From Cryptosporangium sp044454545 (GTDB lineage Bacteria; Actinomycetota; Actinomycetes; Mycobacteriales; Cryptosporangiaceae), in NCBI RefSeq assembly GCF_044454545.1, contig NZ_JBITDV010000008.1:1-64000 (forward strand): a DNA stretch of 64,000 nucleotides. Reading direction: 5' to 3'. The position numbers were made by a program, and so were the translations under genes. The notes beneath the pieces were generated by a model. That model made no database searches, was not told the origin of the DNA, and saw only the letters and a list, made by a program, of their open reading frames with translations. Positions 1-9,197 of the stretch are shown one piece after another (within the stretch, counting starts at the first letter, position 1; each line of letters opens with the position of its first letter).

Positions 1-175
<175 letters not shown>

Positions 176-193
176 TTCAGGAAAGGTCGGCCG

Positions 194-1294
194 TCACTGC
201 AGGCCGGCCGTCTTGCACGCCGCCTGGTAGTCGGCGGTGCAGATCTGCGCCACGGTGTAGAAGTTGTCCGCGACGACCGTCGTCTTGATGTTCTCCTTGG
301 TGACCGCGACCGGGGTCAGCAGGATCGACGGGACGTCCTTCTTGCCGTTGTTCACCGTCGCGTCGGCGCCGGTGACGTCCTTGCCCTGGGCCAGGGCGAC
401 CGCGATCTCGGCGGCCTTCTCGGCCTCCGGCTTGATCGCCTTGTAGACGGTCATGTACTGGTCGCCGGCGACGATCCGCTGGATCGCGGCGAGCTCGGCG
501 TCCTGACCGGTGACCGGCGGGATCGGGGTGACGCCCGCGGCCTTCATCGCGGCGATCGCGCCACCGGCGGTGCCGTCGTTGGCCGCGTAGACGCCGACGA
601 AGCCGGTCTTACCCAGCTTGGAGATCTGGCCGTCCATGAACGTCTGGGCGTTCTCCGGCTTCCACTCCTGGGTGAAGTACGGCGTGCTCGGCTGCGTGGT
701 GAAGCCGGAGGTCTTCAGCACCGACTCGGCGCCCTTGTTGAAGAGCTTCGCGTTGTTGTCGGTCGGCGAGCCGTTGATCTCGACGATGTTGCCGCTGGTC
801 TTGCCGTCCTTCTTGAGCTTCTCCACCAGCGAGGTCGCCTGCAGCGCGCCGACCTTCTCGTTGTCGAACGAGATGTAGTAGTCGACGTCCGCGCCGGTCA
901 CCAGCCGGTCGTAGGAGATGACCGGGACCTTCTTGGCCGCCGCGGTGGTGACGATGCTCGCGGCCGCCTGACCGTCGACCGGGTCGAGGACCAGGACCTT
1001 CGCGCCGTCGTTCAGCGCGGCCTCGGCCTGCTGCTGCTGCGTGTCGGTCTGCTGGTTGGCGTTGTTGTACACCACCTTGCAGGTCGAGCAGAGCGACTTG
1101 ACCTTGGCCTCGAACAGCGGCTTGTCGAACTGCTCGTACCGGGTCGTCTGGGACTCCGGGAGCAGCAGGGCGATCTTGGCGGTGTCGCTGCTGCTGCCGG
1201 AGCCGGAACCGGAATCCGAGCTCTCGCAGGCTGCCGCGCTGAGCGCCAGCAGCACAGCAGCGGCAACAGCGACGCCGCGACGCAGAGTGAACAC
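194..1294 (-). CDS. Sugar ABC transporter substrate-binding lipoprotein (xylose/ChvE type)
   Basis: A 366-aa periplasmic-binding-protein-like lipoprotein that should capture a pentose or related sugar outside the membrane for an ABC importer. The GTG start at 1294 has a GGGAGG ribosome site a few bases upstream. The N-terminus is basic, then hydrophobic, and ends in a lipobox (SAAAC, Cys23), followed by a Ser/Gly linker. Segments such as DYYISFDNEKVG and GQDAELAAIQRIVAGDQY are typical of the XylF/ChvE group. It is divergent from a ROK repressor, the usual partner. Its ATPase and permease genes are not visible because the gene points into the window edge. The substrate is inferred from family resemblance only. 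Confidence 0.88.
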   Translation of the reverse strand: MFTLRRGVAVAAAVLLALSAAACESSDSGSGSGSSSDTAKIALLLPESQTTRYEQFDKPLFEAKVKSLCSTCKVVYNNANQQTDTQQQQAEAALNDGAKVLVLDPVDGQAAASIVTTAAAKKVPVISYDRLVTGADVDYYISFDNEKVGALQATSLVEKLKKDGKTSGNIVEINGSPTDNNAKLFNKGAESVLKTSGFTTQPSTPYFTQEWKPENAQTFMDGQISKLGKTGFVGVYAANDGTAGGAIAAMKAAGVTPIPPVTGQDAELAAIQRIVAGDQYMTVYKAIKPEAEKAAEIAVALAQGKDVTGADATVNNGKKDVPSILLTPVAVTKENIKTTVVADNFYTVAQICTADYQAACKTAGLQ

Positions 1295-1368
1295 CAAACC
1301 TCCCAATGGGAAACCTTGCACCAGCGCACTCGGCCGGTGACCAGGAGACTCGTCGCGGGCCTTGGTTC

Positions 1369-1374
1369 TGTCAA
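1369..1374 (-). promoter_or_regulatory. Possible -35 (TTGACA) for the ABC lipoprotein gene
   Basis: A perfect TTGACA on the minus strand, 75 bases upstream of the GTG start. The expected -10 position (GAGTCT at 17 bp) is poor, so only half of the promoter is supported. Confidence 0.3.
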
Positions 1375-1494
1375 CCAACACCCATAACGGTTTGGTTTCG
1401 TCATGGACACGACACTTCACTGTATCGGTAAAGCCGACGAAAGCCTCGAAGAGTGCACTCCTTGGGACGCCTGAGCATTCAGTTTTGACGTCAG

Positions 1495-1523
1495 TTGACA
1501 GAACTGGCGACACACCGGAATAT
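1495..1523 (+). promoter_or_regulatory. Promoter of the ROK regulator, apparently leaderless
   Basis: TTGACA (1495-1500), a 17-bp spacer, then GAATAT (1518-1523), which ends six bases before the ATG at 1530. Transcription would begin at the start codon. A second TTGAC lies just upstream at 1484 (TTTTGACGTCAGTTGACA), giving a direct repeat that could also bind the regulator. Confidence 0.5.
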
Positions 1524-1529
1524 GCCCGC

Positions 1530-2708
1530 ATGACTGACCAGGAGTCAGGTGTCACCGACCTCGGCGGTAATCAGCGCCGCTTGGCCGATGCCCTGCGGGC
1601 GATGGGACCGAGTACTCGCGCAGATCTGGCCTCCGCGACGGGACTCTCCAGAGCCACGGTCTCCACTACTCTCAGTGACCTCGCCGACCTCGGACTGGTC
1701 GTGGAACCCGGTGGAACCGCGCCCGCCGGGCCGGCCGGTGGACGTCCCGCCGCTGTCGTGCAGCTGGCTCCGGGCGCCGGCGTCGTGGCCGGTGTGGACA
1801 TCGGACGGCGGCACGTGAACGTCGCCGTGGCCGACCTGGCCCACACCGTCATCGCCGAGCGCGGCGAACGCCTGGCACCGGACGAGGAGCACACCGCCTC
1901 GGTCATGCTCGATCGGGCGGCCGCGCTGGTCGTGGCCGCGGTCGAACAATCCGGGCACACGCTGGCCGACGTCATCGGCGTCGGGCTGGGGCTGCCCGCA
2001 CCGGTCGTCAGCGGCACCGGGCTCCTCGGCGCGTCGAACATTCTGCCTGCGTGGGCGGGTCTCGCGCCGTCGCTGGAGCTCGGCGGGCGGCTCGGGCTAC
2101 CGGTGCACGTCGAGAACGACGCCAATCTGGGAGCGCTCTCCGAGCACACTTGGGGCGCCGGCCGGGGGAGCAACGCGCTGGTCTATCTGAAGCTCGGTAC
2201 CGGCATCGGTGGCGGTCTGGTGATCGACGGCCGGTTGTTCCGCGGGATCTCCGGCACCGCCGGAGAGATCGGCCACCTGAGCCTCGACGCGGCCGGCGAC
2301 GTCTGCCGCTGCGGCAACCGCGGCTGTCTCGAGCTCGTCGCCGGTGGTGCGGCTCTGGTGGCGATCCTCGGCCGCGGCCGGCCCGAGATCCGTTCCCTGG
2401 CCGACGTCGTCCAGCTGATCGCCCAGGGTGACGCGCCGTGCCGGCGGCTGGTGGCGGACGCCGGATCGTCGATCGGCGTGGCGCTGGGCGGGCTGGTGAA
2501 CCTGATCAACCCCGACCGGGTGGTCGTGGGGGGCGAACTGGCGGCCACCGGGCAAGTACTGCTCGATCCGCTGCGCCACGCGCTCGGGCGGTCGGCGGTG
2601 CCGAGCGCGGTCGAGGCGGTCGACGTGGTGCAGGGAACGCTCGGCGGCCGGGCCGAGGCGCTCGGAGCGGTCGCCCTGGTGCTGCGGGAGCCCTCGCCTA
2701 GCCGGTGA
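1530..2708 (+). CDS. ROK family transcriptional regulator
   Basis: A 392-aa repressor/sugar-sensor of the ROK (NagC/XylR) family. A winged helix-turn-helix occupies about residues 14-60 (LSRATVSTTLSDL). It is followed by a sugar-kinase fold with GVDIGRRHVNVAVAD, the END motif, GTGIGGGL, and the zinc site CRCGNRGCLE (Cys259, Cys261, Cys266). The ATG at 1530 fits a promoter ending six bases upstream; no Shine-Dalgarno is needed. It is divergent from the sugar-binding lipoprotein and probably represses it, with the sugar as inducer (inference). The stop overlaps the convergent methyltransferase gene by 11 bp. Confidence 0.92.
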   Translation: MTDQESGVTDLGGNQRRLADALRAMGPSTRADLASATGLSRATVSTTLSDLADLGLVVEPGGTAPAGPAGGRPAAVVQLAPGAGVVAGVDIGRRHVNVAVADLAHTVIAERGERLAPDEEHTASVMLDRAAALVVAAVEQSGHTLADVIGVGLGLPAPVVSGTGLLGASNILPAWAGLAPSLELGGRLGLPVHVENDANLGALSEHTWGAGRGSNALVYLKLGTGIGGGLVIDGRLFRGISGTAGEIGHLSLDAAGDVCRCGNRGCLELVAGGAALVAILGRGRPEIRSLADVVQLIAQGDAPCRRLVADAGSSIGVALGGLVNLINPDRVVVGGELAATGQVLLDPLRHALGRSAVPSAVEAVDVVQGTLGGRAEALGAVALVLREPSPSR

Positions 2709-4086
2709 CCAGCGTCCCCACGCACTCCACGTGGTGGGTCATCGGGAACGCGTCGAAGGCTCGCAGGTGCTGCAGCGTGTAGCCCTCTTCGGCGAACGTG
2801 GCGACGTCACGGGCGAACGCGGCCGGGTCGCACGCGACGTACGCGATCGCTCGCGGGGCCCGGGACGCGACCGCGCGGACGACCGCGGCACCGGCGCCGG
2901 AACGCGGCGGGTCGAGCACGACGAGGTCGGCCGGCTCACTGAGCCCGTGTGCCAGCGCGTGGTCGACGCGGGCGGTCACCACCGAGGCCCAGGACGTGTC
3001 GCGCAAGTTCCGGCGGGCGTCGTCGCAGGCATCGCGATCGGATTCGACCGCGACGACCCGGCCGGTGGGCCCGACCGCGTCCGCGAGTACCCCGGCGAAG
3101 AGCCCGGCGCCCGCGTAGAGGTCGAGCACGGACTCCCCCGGCTCCGGCGCCAGCGCTTCGGTGACCGCGCTGACCAGCGCATCCGGGGCCGCGGGGTGCA
3201 CCTGCCAGAACCCGTCGGCGCGCACGTACCAGCGCCGGCCGGCCGCGATCTCGCGCACCCGCCGGTGCCCCCGGACCGAGTCCGCACCGGCCTTCACGAC
3301 GGCGACCGACTCGGAAAGCTCCTCCGGCAGGTCCACGACGACCGCCGGCGCGGCCGGACGTCCGGATCCCCGCCGCGGGCCGCGTCCCCGCCCGGCGCCT
3401 CGCGCCCCACCCCGGCCGCGGCCGGGGTGTCGTCCGGGCCCGCCGCCGCGGGCGCCGGAAGCCTCGGTGTCGCCGGCCTCGAGGACGACGGCCTCGTCCC
3501 CGGCGGCCGACGCCACGGCCTCGACGCTGCCGAGTCCCGGCCAGCCCAGGTGGGTCACACCGAGCGCGTCGATCCGCGGGTCGGCGATCGGGCAGCTCTC
3601 GATCGGGAGAACCTCCCGCGACCGGTGCGGATGCAGCCCCGCCCGCCCGGACGCGTCGACCGCGAACCGCACCCGGGTCCGCCACCCCAGCGACCCGCCG
3701 GGCAGTTCCTCCACGCCGGCGAAGATCGACGCGACCCGCGCCGACGACAGCCCCCCGAGCCGGGTCAGCTGCTCCCGCACGACGTCGGCCTTCAACGAGC
3801 GCTGCGCGGACGGAGCCGCGTGCTGCAGATCGCACCCGCCGCACCCGCCCGGATGCGCGTACGGGCACGGCGGTTCGACCCGGGAGTCGGACGAACGCAG
3901 CACCGACACCGCGTCGGCCCGGCAGAACGACCCACCCCGGTCTTCGGTCACCCGGGCCACGACCCGTTCGCCCGGCAGGGCGTGCCGCACGAACACCACC
4001 CGGCCGTCGTGCCGCCCCACGCAGTGCCCGCCGTGCGCGACCGCCTCGACGTCCAGCTCGAACTCAGTACCGATCCACGAGGTCAC
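2698..4086 (-). CDS. Class I SAM-dependent RNA methyltransferase, TrmA/RlmCD family
   Basis: A 462-aa 5-methyluridine-type RNA methyltransferase. An N-terminal TRAM-like beta domain (residues 6-48) precedes Fe-S cysteines (Cys74, Cys82, Cys85, with Cys165 as the likely fourth). The SAM motif is LDLYAGAGLFAG. The catalytic region reads VLDPPRSGAG then ACDP, holding the nucleophilic Cys, and the C-terminus has ECVGTL. Residues about 211-243 are an Arg/Gly-rich insert (GRGRGG, GRGRGP) not expected in the family. The GTG start overlaps the upstream permease stop as GTGA, so translation is probably coupled. It is the homologue of M. tuberculosis Rv2689c; whether tRNA or 23S rRNA is modified cannot be told. 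Confidence 0.9.
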   Translation of the reverse strand: MTSWIGTEFELDVEAVAHGGHCVGRHDGRVVFVRHALPGERVVARVTEDRGGSFCRADAVSVLRSSDSRVEPPCPYAHPGGCGGCDLQHAAPSAQRSLKADVVREQLTRLGGLSSARVASIFAGVEELPGGSLGWRTRVRFAVDASGRAGLHPHRSREVLPIESCPIADPRIDALGVTHLGWPGLGSVEAVASAAGDEAVVLEAGDTEASGARGGGPGRHPGRGRGGARGAGRGRGPRRGSGRPAAPAVVVDLPEELSESVAVVKAGADSVRGHRRVREIAAGRRWYVRADGFWQVHPAAPDALVSAVTEALAPEPGESVLDLYAGAGLFAGVLADAVGPTGRVVAVESDRDACDDARRNLRDTSWASVVTARVDHALAHGLSEPADLVVLDPPRSGAGAAVVRAVASRAPRAIAYVACDPAAFARDVATFAEEGYTLQHLRAFDAFPMTHHVECVGTLVTG

Positions 4087-6128
4087 GAGGAAGACGACTC
4101 CGGTTCCCGGGAGGCCGGCGTCTCCGCCGGAACCGATCGCTCGGTGTGCAGACCGCGGCGCACCGCACCCGGCCCCACCACCCGATCGGCCCGATCCGGA
4201 TCGCGCTTCGCGGTCGACAGCAACTGCCAGGGCACGCTCGTCACCATCACCCCGGGCTCGAACAACAACCGGCCCTTGAGCCGCAACGCGCTCTGGTTGT
4301 GCAACAGGTGCTCCCACCAATGACCGACGACGTACTCCGGGATGAACACCGTGACGACGTCCCGGGGCGAATCCGTCCGCAGGCCGTGCACGAAGTCCAG
4401 GATCGGCCGGGTGATCTCCCGGAACGGCGACTCGACCACGGTCAGCGGCAGCTGGATGCCGCGCCGGTCCCATTCTTCCTGCAACGCGCGGGTCGACGCG
4501 TCGTCCACGTTGACCGTCACCGCGGTGAGCGTGTCCGGCCGGGTCGCCTTCGCGTAGGCCAGTGCCCGCAACGTCGGCTGGTGGAGCGTCGAGACGAGTA
4601 CCACCGCGTGGTTGCGCGACGGCAGGATCGGCCTCTCGTCGGTCGGCCGCAGTTCCTCGGCCACCCGGGTGTAGTGCTTCCGGATCGCCAGCATCAGCAG
4701 GTAGATGAAGCCCATCGCGGCGATCGCGATCCACGCGCCCTGGGTGAACTTCGTGGCCAGCACGATGATCAGCACGGTGCCGGTCATCACCAGGCCGAAC
4801 CCGTTGATCGCCTGGGACCGCCGCATCCGCCGCCGGACGGCCGGATCCCGTTCGACCCGGAGCAGCCGGTTCCAGTGCCGCACCATCCCGGTCTGGCTCA
4901 GCGTGAAAGAGACGAAGACGCCGACGATGTAGAGGTGGATCAGCGCGCTGGGATCGGCCTTGAACGCGACCAGCAGGATCCCGGCCGCGACCGCGAGGAA
5001 CAGGATGCCGTTGCTGAACGCCAGCCGGTCGCCGCGGGTGTGCAGCTGACGCGGGAGGTACCGGTCCTGGGCCAGGATCGAGCCGAGCACCGGGAATCCG
5101 TTGAACGCGGTGTTCGCGGCGAGCACCAGGATCAGCGCGGTCATGAACGTGACGAAGTAGAAGCCGGGCGTGAAGCCCGCGAAGATCGCGTCGGCGAGCT
5201 GTGCGACGACGGTCTTCTGCACGTACCCGGCGGGCGCGCCGCCCAGCTGGGTCGCCGGGTTGTCCACGTACTGGAGGCCGGTCAGCCGGGCCAGCCAGAT
5301 CATGCAGAGCATCATCGCGACCGAGATCAGCCCGAGCAGGAGCAGCGTCGTCGCCGCGTTCTTGCTCTTCGGCTTCCGGAACGCCGGTACGCCGTTGGAG
5401 ATCGCCTCCACGCCGGTCAGCGCCGCGCATCCGGACGAGAACGCCCGGGCGAGCAGGAAGACCAGCCCGATGCCGGCCACCGTCTCCTCGCCGTGGAACT
5501 GGAAACCGGCGCTCTCGGCCCGGACCGTGTCGTCGAGCACGAAGATCTTGAGCAGGCCCCAGCCGACCATCCCGAAGATCGCGATCATGAACCCATAGGT
5601 GGGGATCGCGAACGCCACCCCGGATTCCCGGACCCCGCGCAGGTTCAGCGACGTCAGGACCGCGACCACCAAGACCGCGATCAGCTCCTGGTGGCCGTCG
5701 AGCGCCGGTACCGCGGACGCCAGGTTGTCGACGCCGGAGGCCACCGACACGGCCACCGTCAGCACGTAGTCGACGAGCAGCGCGCTCGCGACGACCAGCC
5801 CGAACCCGGGCCCGAGGTTGGTGTTGGCGACCTCGTAGTCACCGCCGCCGGACGGGTAGGCGTGGACGTTCTGCCGGTAGGACGCGACGACCGTCAGCAG
5901 AACGACGACCACGGCCAGGCCGATCCACGGCGAGAGGTGGTAGGTGGCCAGGCCCGCCGCGCTCAGCGTCGCGAAGATCTCCGCGGGTGCGTAGGCGACC
6001 GACGAGAGTGCGTCGGACGCGAACACCGGAAGCGCGACGCGCTTCGGCAGCAGGGTCTCGGCGAGCTTGTCGCTCCGGAGCGCCCGTCCGATGACGAGGC
6101 GCTTGAACACGGACGTCGGGGACGGCAC
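4083..6128 (-). CDS. APC-superfamily permease, KimA-like potassium transporter
   Basis: A 681-aa membrane protein with about twelve hydrophobic helices and a soluble C-terminal region. It carries long matches to Bacillus subtilis KimA (YdaO): ASDALSSVAY, YPSGGGDY, LLVDYVLTVAVS, ALTGVEAISN, ILVLAANTAFNGFP and VSFTLSQTGM. KimA is a high-affinity K+ importer controlled by c-di-AMP; potassium as substrate here is inferred from that resemblance and from the divergent TrkA/RCK genes. The GTG at 6128 was chosen because TACGCT (6140-6135) ends six bases before it, the arrangement of a leaderless actinobacterial gene. Upstream in-frame codons have no ribosome site. Homologue of Rv2690c. Confidence 0.88.
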   Translation of the reverse strand: MPSPTSVFKRLVIGRALRSDKLAETLLPKRVALPVFASDALSSVAYAPAEIFATLSAAGLATYHLSPWIGLAVVVVLLTVVASYRQNVHAYPSGGGDYEVANTNLGPGFGLVVASALLVDYVLTVAVSVASGVDNLASAVPALDGHQELIAVLVVAVLTSLNLRGVRESGVAFAIPTYGFMIAIFGMVGWGLLKIFVLDDTVRAESAGFQFHGEETVAGIGLVFLLARAFSSGCAALTGVEAISNGVPAFRKPKSKNAATTLLLLGLISVAMMLCMIWLARLTGLQYVDNPATQLGGAPAGYVQKTVVAQLADAIFAGFTPGFYFVTFMTALILVLAANTAFNGFPVLGSILAQDRYLPRQLHTRGDRLAFSNGILFLAVAAGILLVAFKADPSALIHLYIVGVFVSFTLSQTGMVRHWNRLLRVERDPAVRRRMRRSQAINGFGLVMTGTVLIIVLATKFTQGAWIAIAAMGFIYLLMLAIRKHYTRVAEELRPTDERPILPSRNHAVVLVSTLHQPTLRALAYAKATRPDTLTAVTVNVDDASTRALQEEWDRRGIQLPLTVVESPFREITRPILDFVHGLRTDSPRDVVTVFIPEYVVGHWWEHLLHNQSALRLKGRLLFEPGVMVTSVPWQLLSTAKRDPDRADRVVGPGAVRRGLHTERSVPAETPASREPESSSS

Positions 6129-6134
6129 CGCGCT

Positions 6135-6140
6135 AGCGTA
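6135..6140 (-). promoter_or_regulatory. -10 element (TACGCT) of the permease gene
   Basis: A TANNNT hexamer whose end is exactly six bases from the GTG at 6128, so the mRNA would start at the initiation codon. No convincing -35. Confidence 0.45.
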
Positions 6141-6253
6141 CGTCCGTCCCGCCCGGGCGAACGGGTCGGGCACCCCATCCGTACGCGGTACCCGATACAC
6201 CCGTGTAGCGTCCAGCCCAGTCGGCCCGTACTGGCTCGGAAGGACTCCCCGAG

Positions 6254-6925
6254 GTGCACATAGTCATCATGGGCTGCGGCCGGGTGGGCTCCACGCTCGC
6301 GCAGAGCCTGGAGAAGCGCGGGCACACGGTGGCGGTCATCGACCAGAACCCCGACGCGTTCCGCCGCCTCGGCCCCGGCTTCTCCGGTTCCACGGTCACC
6401 GGCGTCGGCTTCGAACGGCCCACGCTCGAGGAGGCCGGCATCGAGCGGGCCGACGCGTTCGCCGCGGTGAGCAGCGGCGACAACTCGAACATCATCTCTG
6501 CGCGGCTGGCCCGCGAGACGTTCGGCGTCCAGCGGGTCGTCGCCCGCATCTACGACCCCCGCCGCGCGGCCGTCTACGAGCGTCTCGGCATCCCGACCGT
6601 CGCCACCGTCCGCTGGACGTCCGACCAGGTGCTGCGGTCGCTGCTCCCGGAGAGCTCGACCGAGAGCTGGCGGGACCCGTCCGGCTCGGTCGTCATGATC
6701 GAGCCGCCGCTGCACCCGGGCTGGCTCACCCGGAAGATCTCCGCGCTGGAGGAGGCGACCGGCTTCCGGGTCGCGTACCTGACCCGGTTCGGGGTCGGGC
6801 ACCTCTGCAGCCGGTCGACCGTCATCCAGGAGGGCGACCGGATCTTCCTGCTGGTGCCCGAGGGCCAGACCGAGAAGGTCAGCGAGATCGCCGGCACCGC
6901 TCCGGCCGAGTCCAAGGAGCACTGA
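6254..6925 (+). CDS. ceoB: TrkA-type potassium regulatory protein (RCK), CeoB-like
   Basis: A 223-aa cytoplasmic RCK protein. It begins with a Rossmann NAD-binding signature (GCGRVGSTLA), has a conserved acidic residue after beta-2 (VIDQNP), and ends with a TrkA-C domain (about residues 140-215). Such proteins gate or regulate K+ transporters in response to NAD(H) or nucleotides. It is divergent from the KimA-like permease and immediately followed by a second RCK gene whose ATG overlaps its TGA. Same order as M. tuberculosis Rv2691/Rv2692. Confidence 0.92.
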   Translation: MHIVIMGCGRVGSTLAQSLEKRGHTVAVIDQNPDAFRRLGPGFSGSTVTGVGFERPTLEEAGIERADAFAAVSSGDNSNIISARLARETFGVQRVVARIYDPRRAAVYERLGIPTVATVRWTSDQVLRSLLPESSTESWRDPSGSVVMIEPPLHPGWLTRKISALEEATGFRVAYLTRFGVGHLCSRSTVIQEGDRIFLLVPEGQTEKVSEIAGTAPAESKEH

Positions 6926-7599
6926 TGCGCGTCGCGATCGCAGGGGCGGGCAACGTCGGACGCTCGGTCGCCAACGAGCTGGTCGAGAACGGCCACCACG
7001 TGCTGCTGATCGACCGCGACCCCCGGCAGATGCGCAGCCACCTCGTCCCCGAGGCCGAATGGGTGCTCGCCGACGCCTGCGAGCTCGCGTCGCTGGACGA
7101 GGCCGGGGTGGCCGGGTGTGACGTGGTCGTCGCCGCGACCGGGGACGACAAGGTCAACCTGGTCGTCTCGCTGCTGGCCAAGACCGAGTTCGCGGTCGGC
7201 CGGGTGGTGGCGCGGGTGAACCGGGCCGAGAACGAGTGGCTGTTCAACGACCAGTGGGGCGTTGACGTCTCGGTCAGCAAGCCACGGCTGATGGCGGCAC
7301 TGGTCGAGGAGGCGGTCACGGTCGGCGACCTGGTCCGGCTGATGTCGTTCCGGCAGGGCCAGGCCAACCTGGTCGAGATCACGCTCGCGCCGGACGCCCC
7401 CTACGTCGGGCGTCCGCTGCGGGAGGTGCCGATCCCGTCCGACGTGGCGCTGGTCGCGATCCTCCGCGGCGCGCGGGTGCTGGTACCGACGCCGGACGAC
7501 CCGCTGGAGTCCGGCGACGAGCTGATGTTCCTCTGCCCGCCGGACGCCGAAGACCGCGTGCACGCGGTCGTCAGCGGCGACGGCTCAACGCCGAACTGA
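6925..7599 (+). CDS. ceoC: TrkA-type potassium regulatory protein (RCK), CeoC-like
   Basis: A 224-aa second RCK protein: GAGNVGRSVA Rossmann motif, LLIDRD, then TrkA-C (NLVEITLAPDAPYVGRPLRE, about residues 145-220). The start is fixed by TGATG overlap with ceoB, indicating translational coupling and probable heteromer formation. The 3' end overlaps the convergent DUF3159 gene by 15 bp. Confidence 0.92.
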   Translation: MRVAIAGAGNVGRSVANELVENGHHVLLIDRDPRQMRSHLVPEAEWVLADACELASLDEAGVAGCDVVVAATGDDKVNLVVSLLAKTEFAVGRVVARVNRAENEWLFNDQWGVDVSVSKPRLMAALVEEAVTVGDLVRLMSFRQGQANLVEITLAPDAPYVGRPLREVPIPSDVALVAILRGARVLVPTPDDPLESGDELMFLCPPDAEDRVHAVVSGDGSTPN

Positions 7600-8535
7600 C
7601 ACCGGCTCGTCGGCCTCGGCGGCGATCGCGCGGCGGCCGTACCAGACCGTGAACAGCAGGCAGGCCCCGAACATCGGCCAGCCCATCGCCAGCGAGGCCC
7701 AGCCCAGCGCGTCCGCGTTGTGCTGCAGCCAGAGGTAGATCTGCACCGCGGCCCGGATCGCGAACATCAACGCCCAGACCAGCGTGATCAGGTTGAACGC
7801 CCGCACGATCGGCCGCCGATCGCGCCACTCGGCCGGGATCTCGGCGATGAAACGCCACGCGTACCCGATCACCGGCCGCCGGATCAGCACGGACCCGGCG
7901 CACACCAGGGCCCCGCCGGAGTTGCGGGCGATGTTCAGCAGGTAGAAGTCTTCCGCCTGGCCGGTACGGGCGGCGATGAGCGCCGCGATCCCCACCGCGA
8001 ACAGCCCGTTGAGCGCGTGCCGCACGGAATCGCGCTTGAGCAGCCGGTACCCCGCGATCAGCGCGGCGGATCCGACCGCCGCCCACAACGCCGGCTTCAG
8101 CGACGTCGCCATGTTGACGAGGACGAAGACGAGGACCGGCAGGCTGCTCTCGACCAGCCCCCGGATTCCTCCGAGCTGATCGCGGACCTGATCCGCGATC
8201 GAGAGTGGTTGCTCGTCGTCGTCGGCCCGCACCTCGTCCGGCGCCTCCGGCGGGGTGATCTTTACGCGACGCGGCGAACCACCGTGGGCGGGAACCGCAC
8301 GGCCCGGGGCCGTCTCGGCCGGCGGGGCCGCGTGGCGGCCATAACCGGCCGGGTCGCCCGGCGGCACATCGGCGACCAGCTCGGCGGCCTCTTCGGCGAT
8401 GATGTCCGCGACCCGGTTCGACGGGTGGTCGTCGCCGTAGACCGCCTGCTCGAGCGTCTCGTCCTCGGACTGCCGCTGCCCGGTTCCGGCGGATTCGGTG
8501 CGGTCGCCGGACGGCCGGGCGCGGTGGTCGGTCAC
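7585..8535 (-). CDS. DUF3159 family membrane protein
   Basis: A 316-aa protein with a hydrophilic N-terminal part of about 110 residues, then five or six hydrophobic helices (from LPVLVFVLVNMATSLKPALW). Function is unknown. It is the homologue of Rv2693c. The GTG start overlaps the stop of the OB-fold gene as GTGA, so the two are cotranslated. Convergent 15-bp overlap with ceoC. Confidence 0.85.
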   Translation of the reverse strand: MTDHRARPSGDRTESAGTGQRQSEDETLEQAVYGDDHPSNRVADIIAEEAAELVADVPPGDPAGYGRHAAPPAETAPGRAVPAHGGSPRRVKITPPEAPDEVRADDDEQPLSIADQVRDQLGGIRGLVESSLPVLVFVLVNMATSLKPALWAAVGSAALIAGYRLLKRDSVRHALNGLFAVGIAALIAARTGQAEDFYLLNIARNSGGALVCAGSVLIRRPVIGYAWRFIAEIPAEWRDRRPIVRAFNLITLVWALMFAIRAAVQIYLWLQHNADALGWASLAMGWPMFGACLLFTVWYGRRAIAAEADEPVSVRR

Positions 8536-8927
8536 GGTGTGGTCGGCTCCAGCGTGTAGGCGGGGTTGAAGATCACTTTACGTCCATCCCGCAGCGCGAG
8601 TCGGCCCTCGACCGTGAGCGACCGGCCGGGCTCGATCCCGGCGATCCGGCGCCGGCCGAGGAACACGATCGTCACCGAGCCGCTGCCGTCGAACAGCTCG
8701 GCCTCGAGCGTCGGCTGATTGGTACGTGGGGTGTACCGGACGGACGTCAACCGGCCGGTGACCGTGGTGAGGCGGCCCCGCGGGCAATCACAGACCTTTT
8801 CCGCCCCGGAACGCGCGCTGACCTGCTGGAGGTCTTCGGCGTCGAGTTCGCGGTCGGAGGCTGTGAACCGGCGGAGCAACCGTTTCAGCCCGGTCTCTTC
8901 GTGGGTCCGCGGCAGCGTGTCAGTCAT
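8532..8927 (-). CDS. OB-fold nucleic-acid-binding protein
   Basis: A 131-aa small cytoplasmic protein. The OB-fold occupies about residues 50-130 (RLTTVTGRLTSVRYTP, LEAELFDGSGSVTIVFLGRR, GRLALRDGRKVIFNPAY), resembling the ssDNA/RNA-binding domain of RecG or AsnRS-type proteins. The ATG at 8927 was preferred to an in-frame GTG three codons upstream, because that GTG lies within the GAGGTG ribosome site. Homologue of Rv2694c; target unknown. Confidence 0.85.
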   Translation of the reverse strand: MTDTLPRTHEETGLKRLLRRFTASDRELDAEDLQQVSARSGAEKVCDCPRGRLTTVTGRLTSVRYTPRTNQPTLEAELFDGSGSVTIVFLGRRRIAGIEPGRSLTVEGRLALRDGRKVIFNPAYTLEPTTP

Positions 8928-9197
8928 GGTGGGCACCTCAGTGACGAATCGGCGCGGCTATGCCGTTTAACGCGTTTGCGTTCTCCGGTCATACCCGGTA
9001 CCGCGCCGTCCTGATCAGGGTACGTCCCTATTCCTCCGCGACAACCGCCAACTGTGTCACATCCCCGGCAGCCCGGCGCCGGTGAGACTTCTGGGATGGG
9101 ATGGGACAGCGTGGGACGCCGATCCCGGCCACCGAAAGCGATCTTCTCCGCACACTGAGCGCCGTTCACGGGGGAACTCAGTCAAGGAGAGAGCGAC
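8928..9197. other. Divergent intergenic region, OB-fold gene / CHAP hydrolase
   Basis: A 270-bp gap holding the promoters of both genes. A triplicated TGGGA (TGGGATGGGATGGGA) sits near 9093. I looked for a ydaO-type c-di-AMP riboswitch, which often precedes actinobacterial wall hydrolases, and did not recognise one. Confidence 0.5.

Noticed and set aside
4087..5430. 910-residue minus-strand ORF extending the TrmA-family gene upstream
   Set aside because: The extra 448 codons are an alternative frame of the permease; the GTGA overlap at 4083-4086 gives the real start.
8928..9197. ydaO-type c-di-AMP riboswitch before the wall hydrolase
   Set aside because: Expected from family knowledge, but the conserved riboswitch segments were not recognised.
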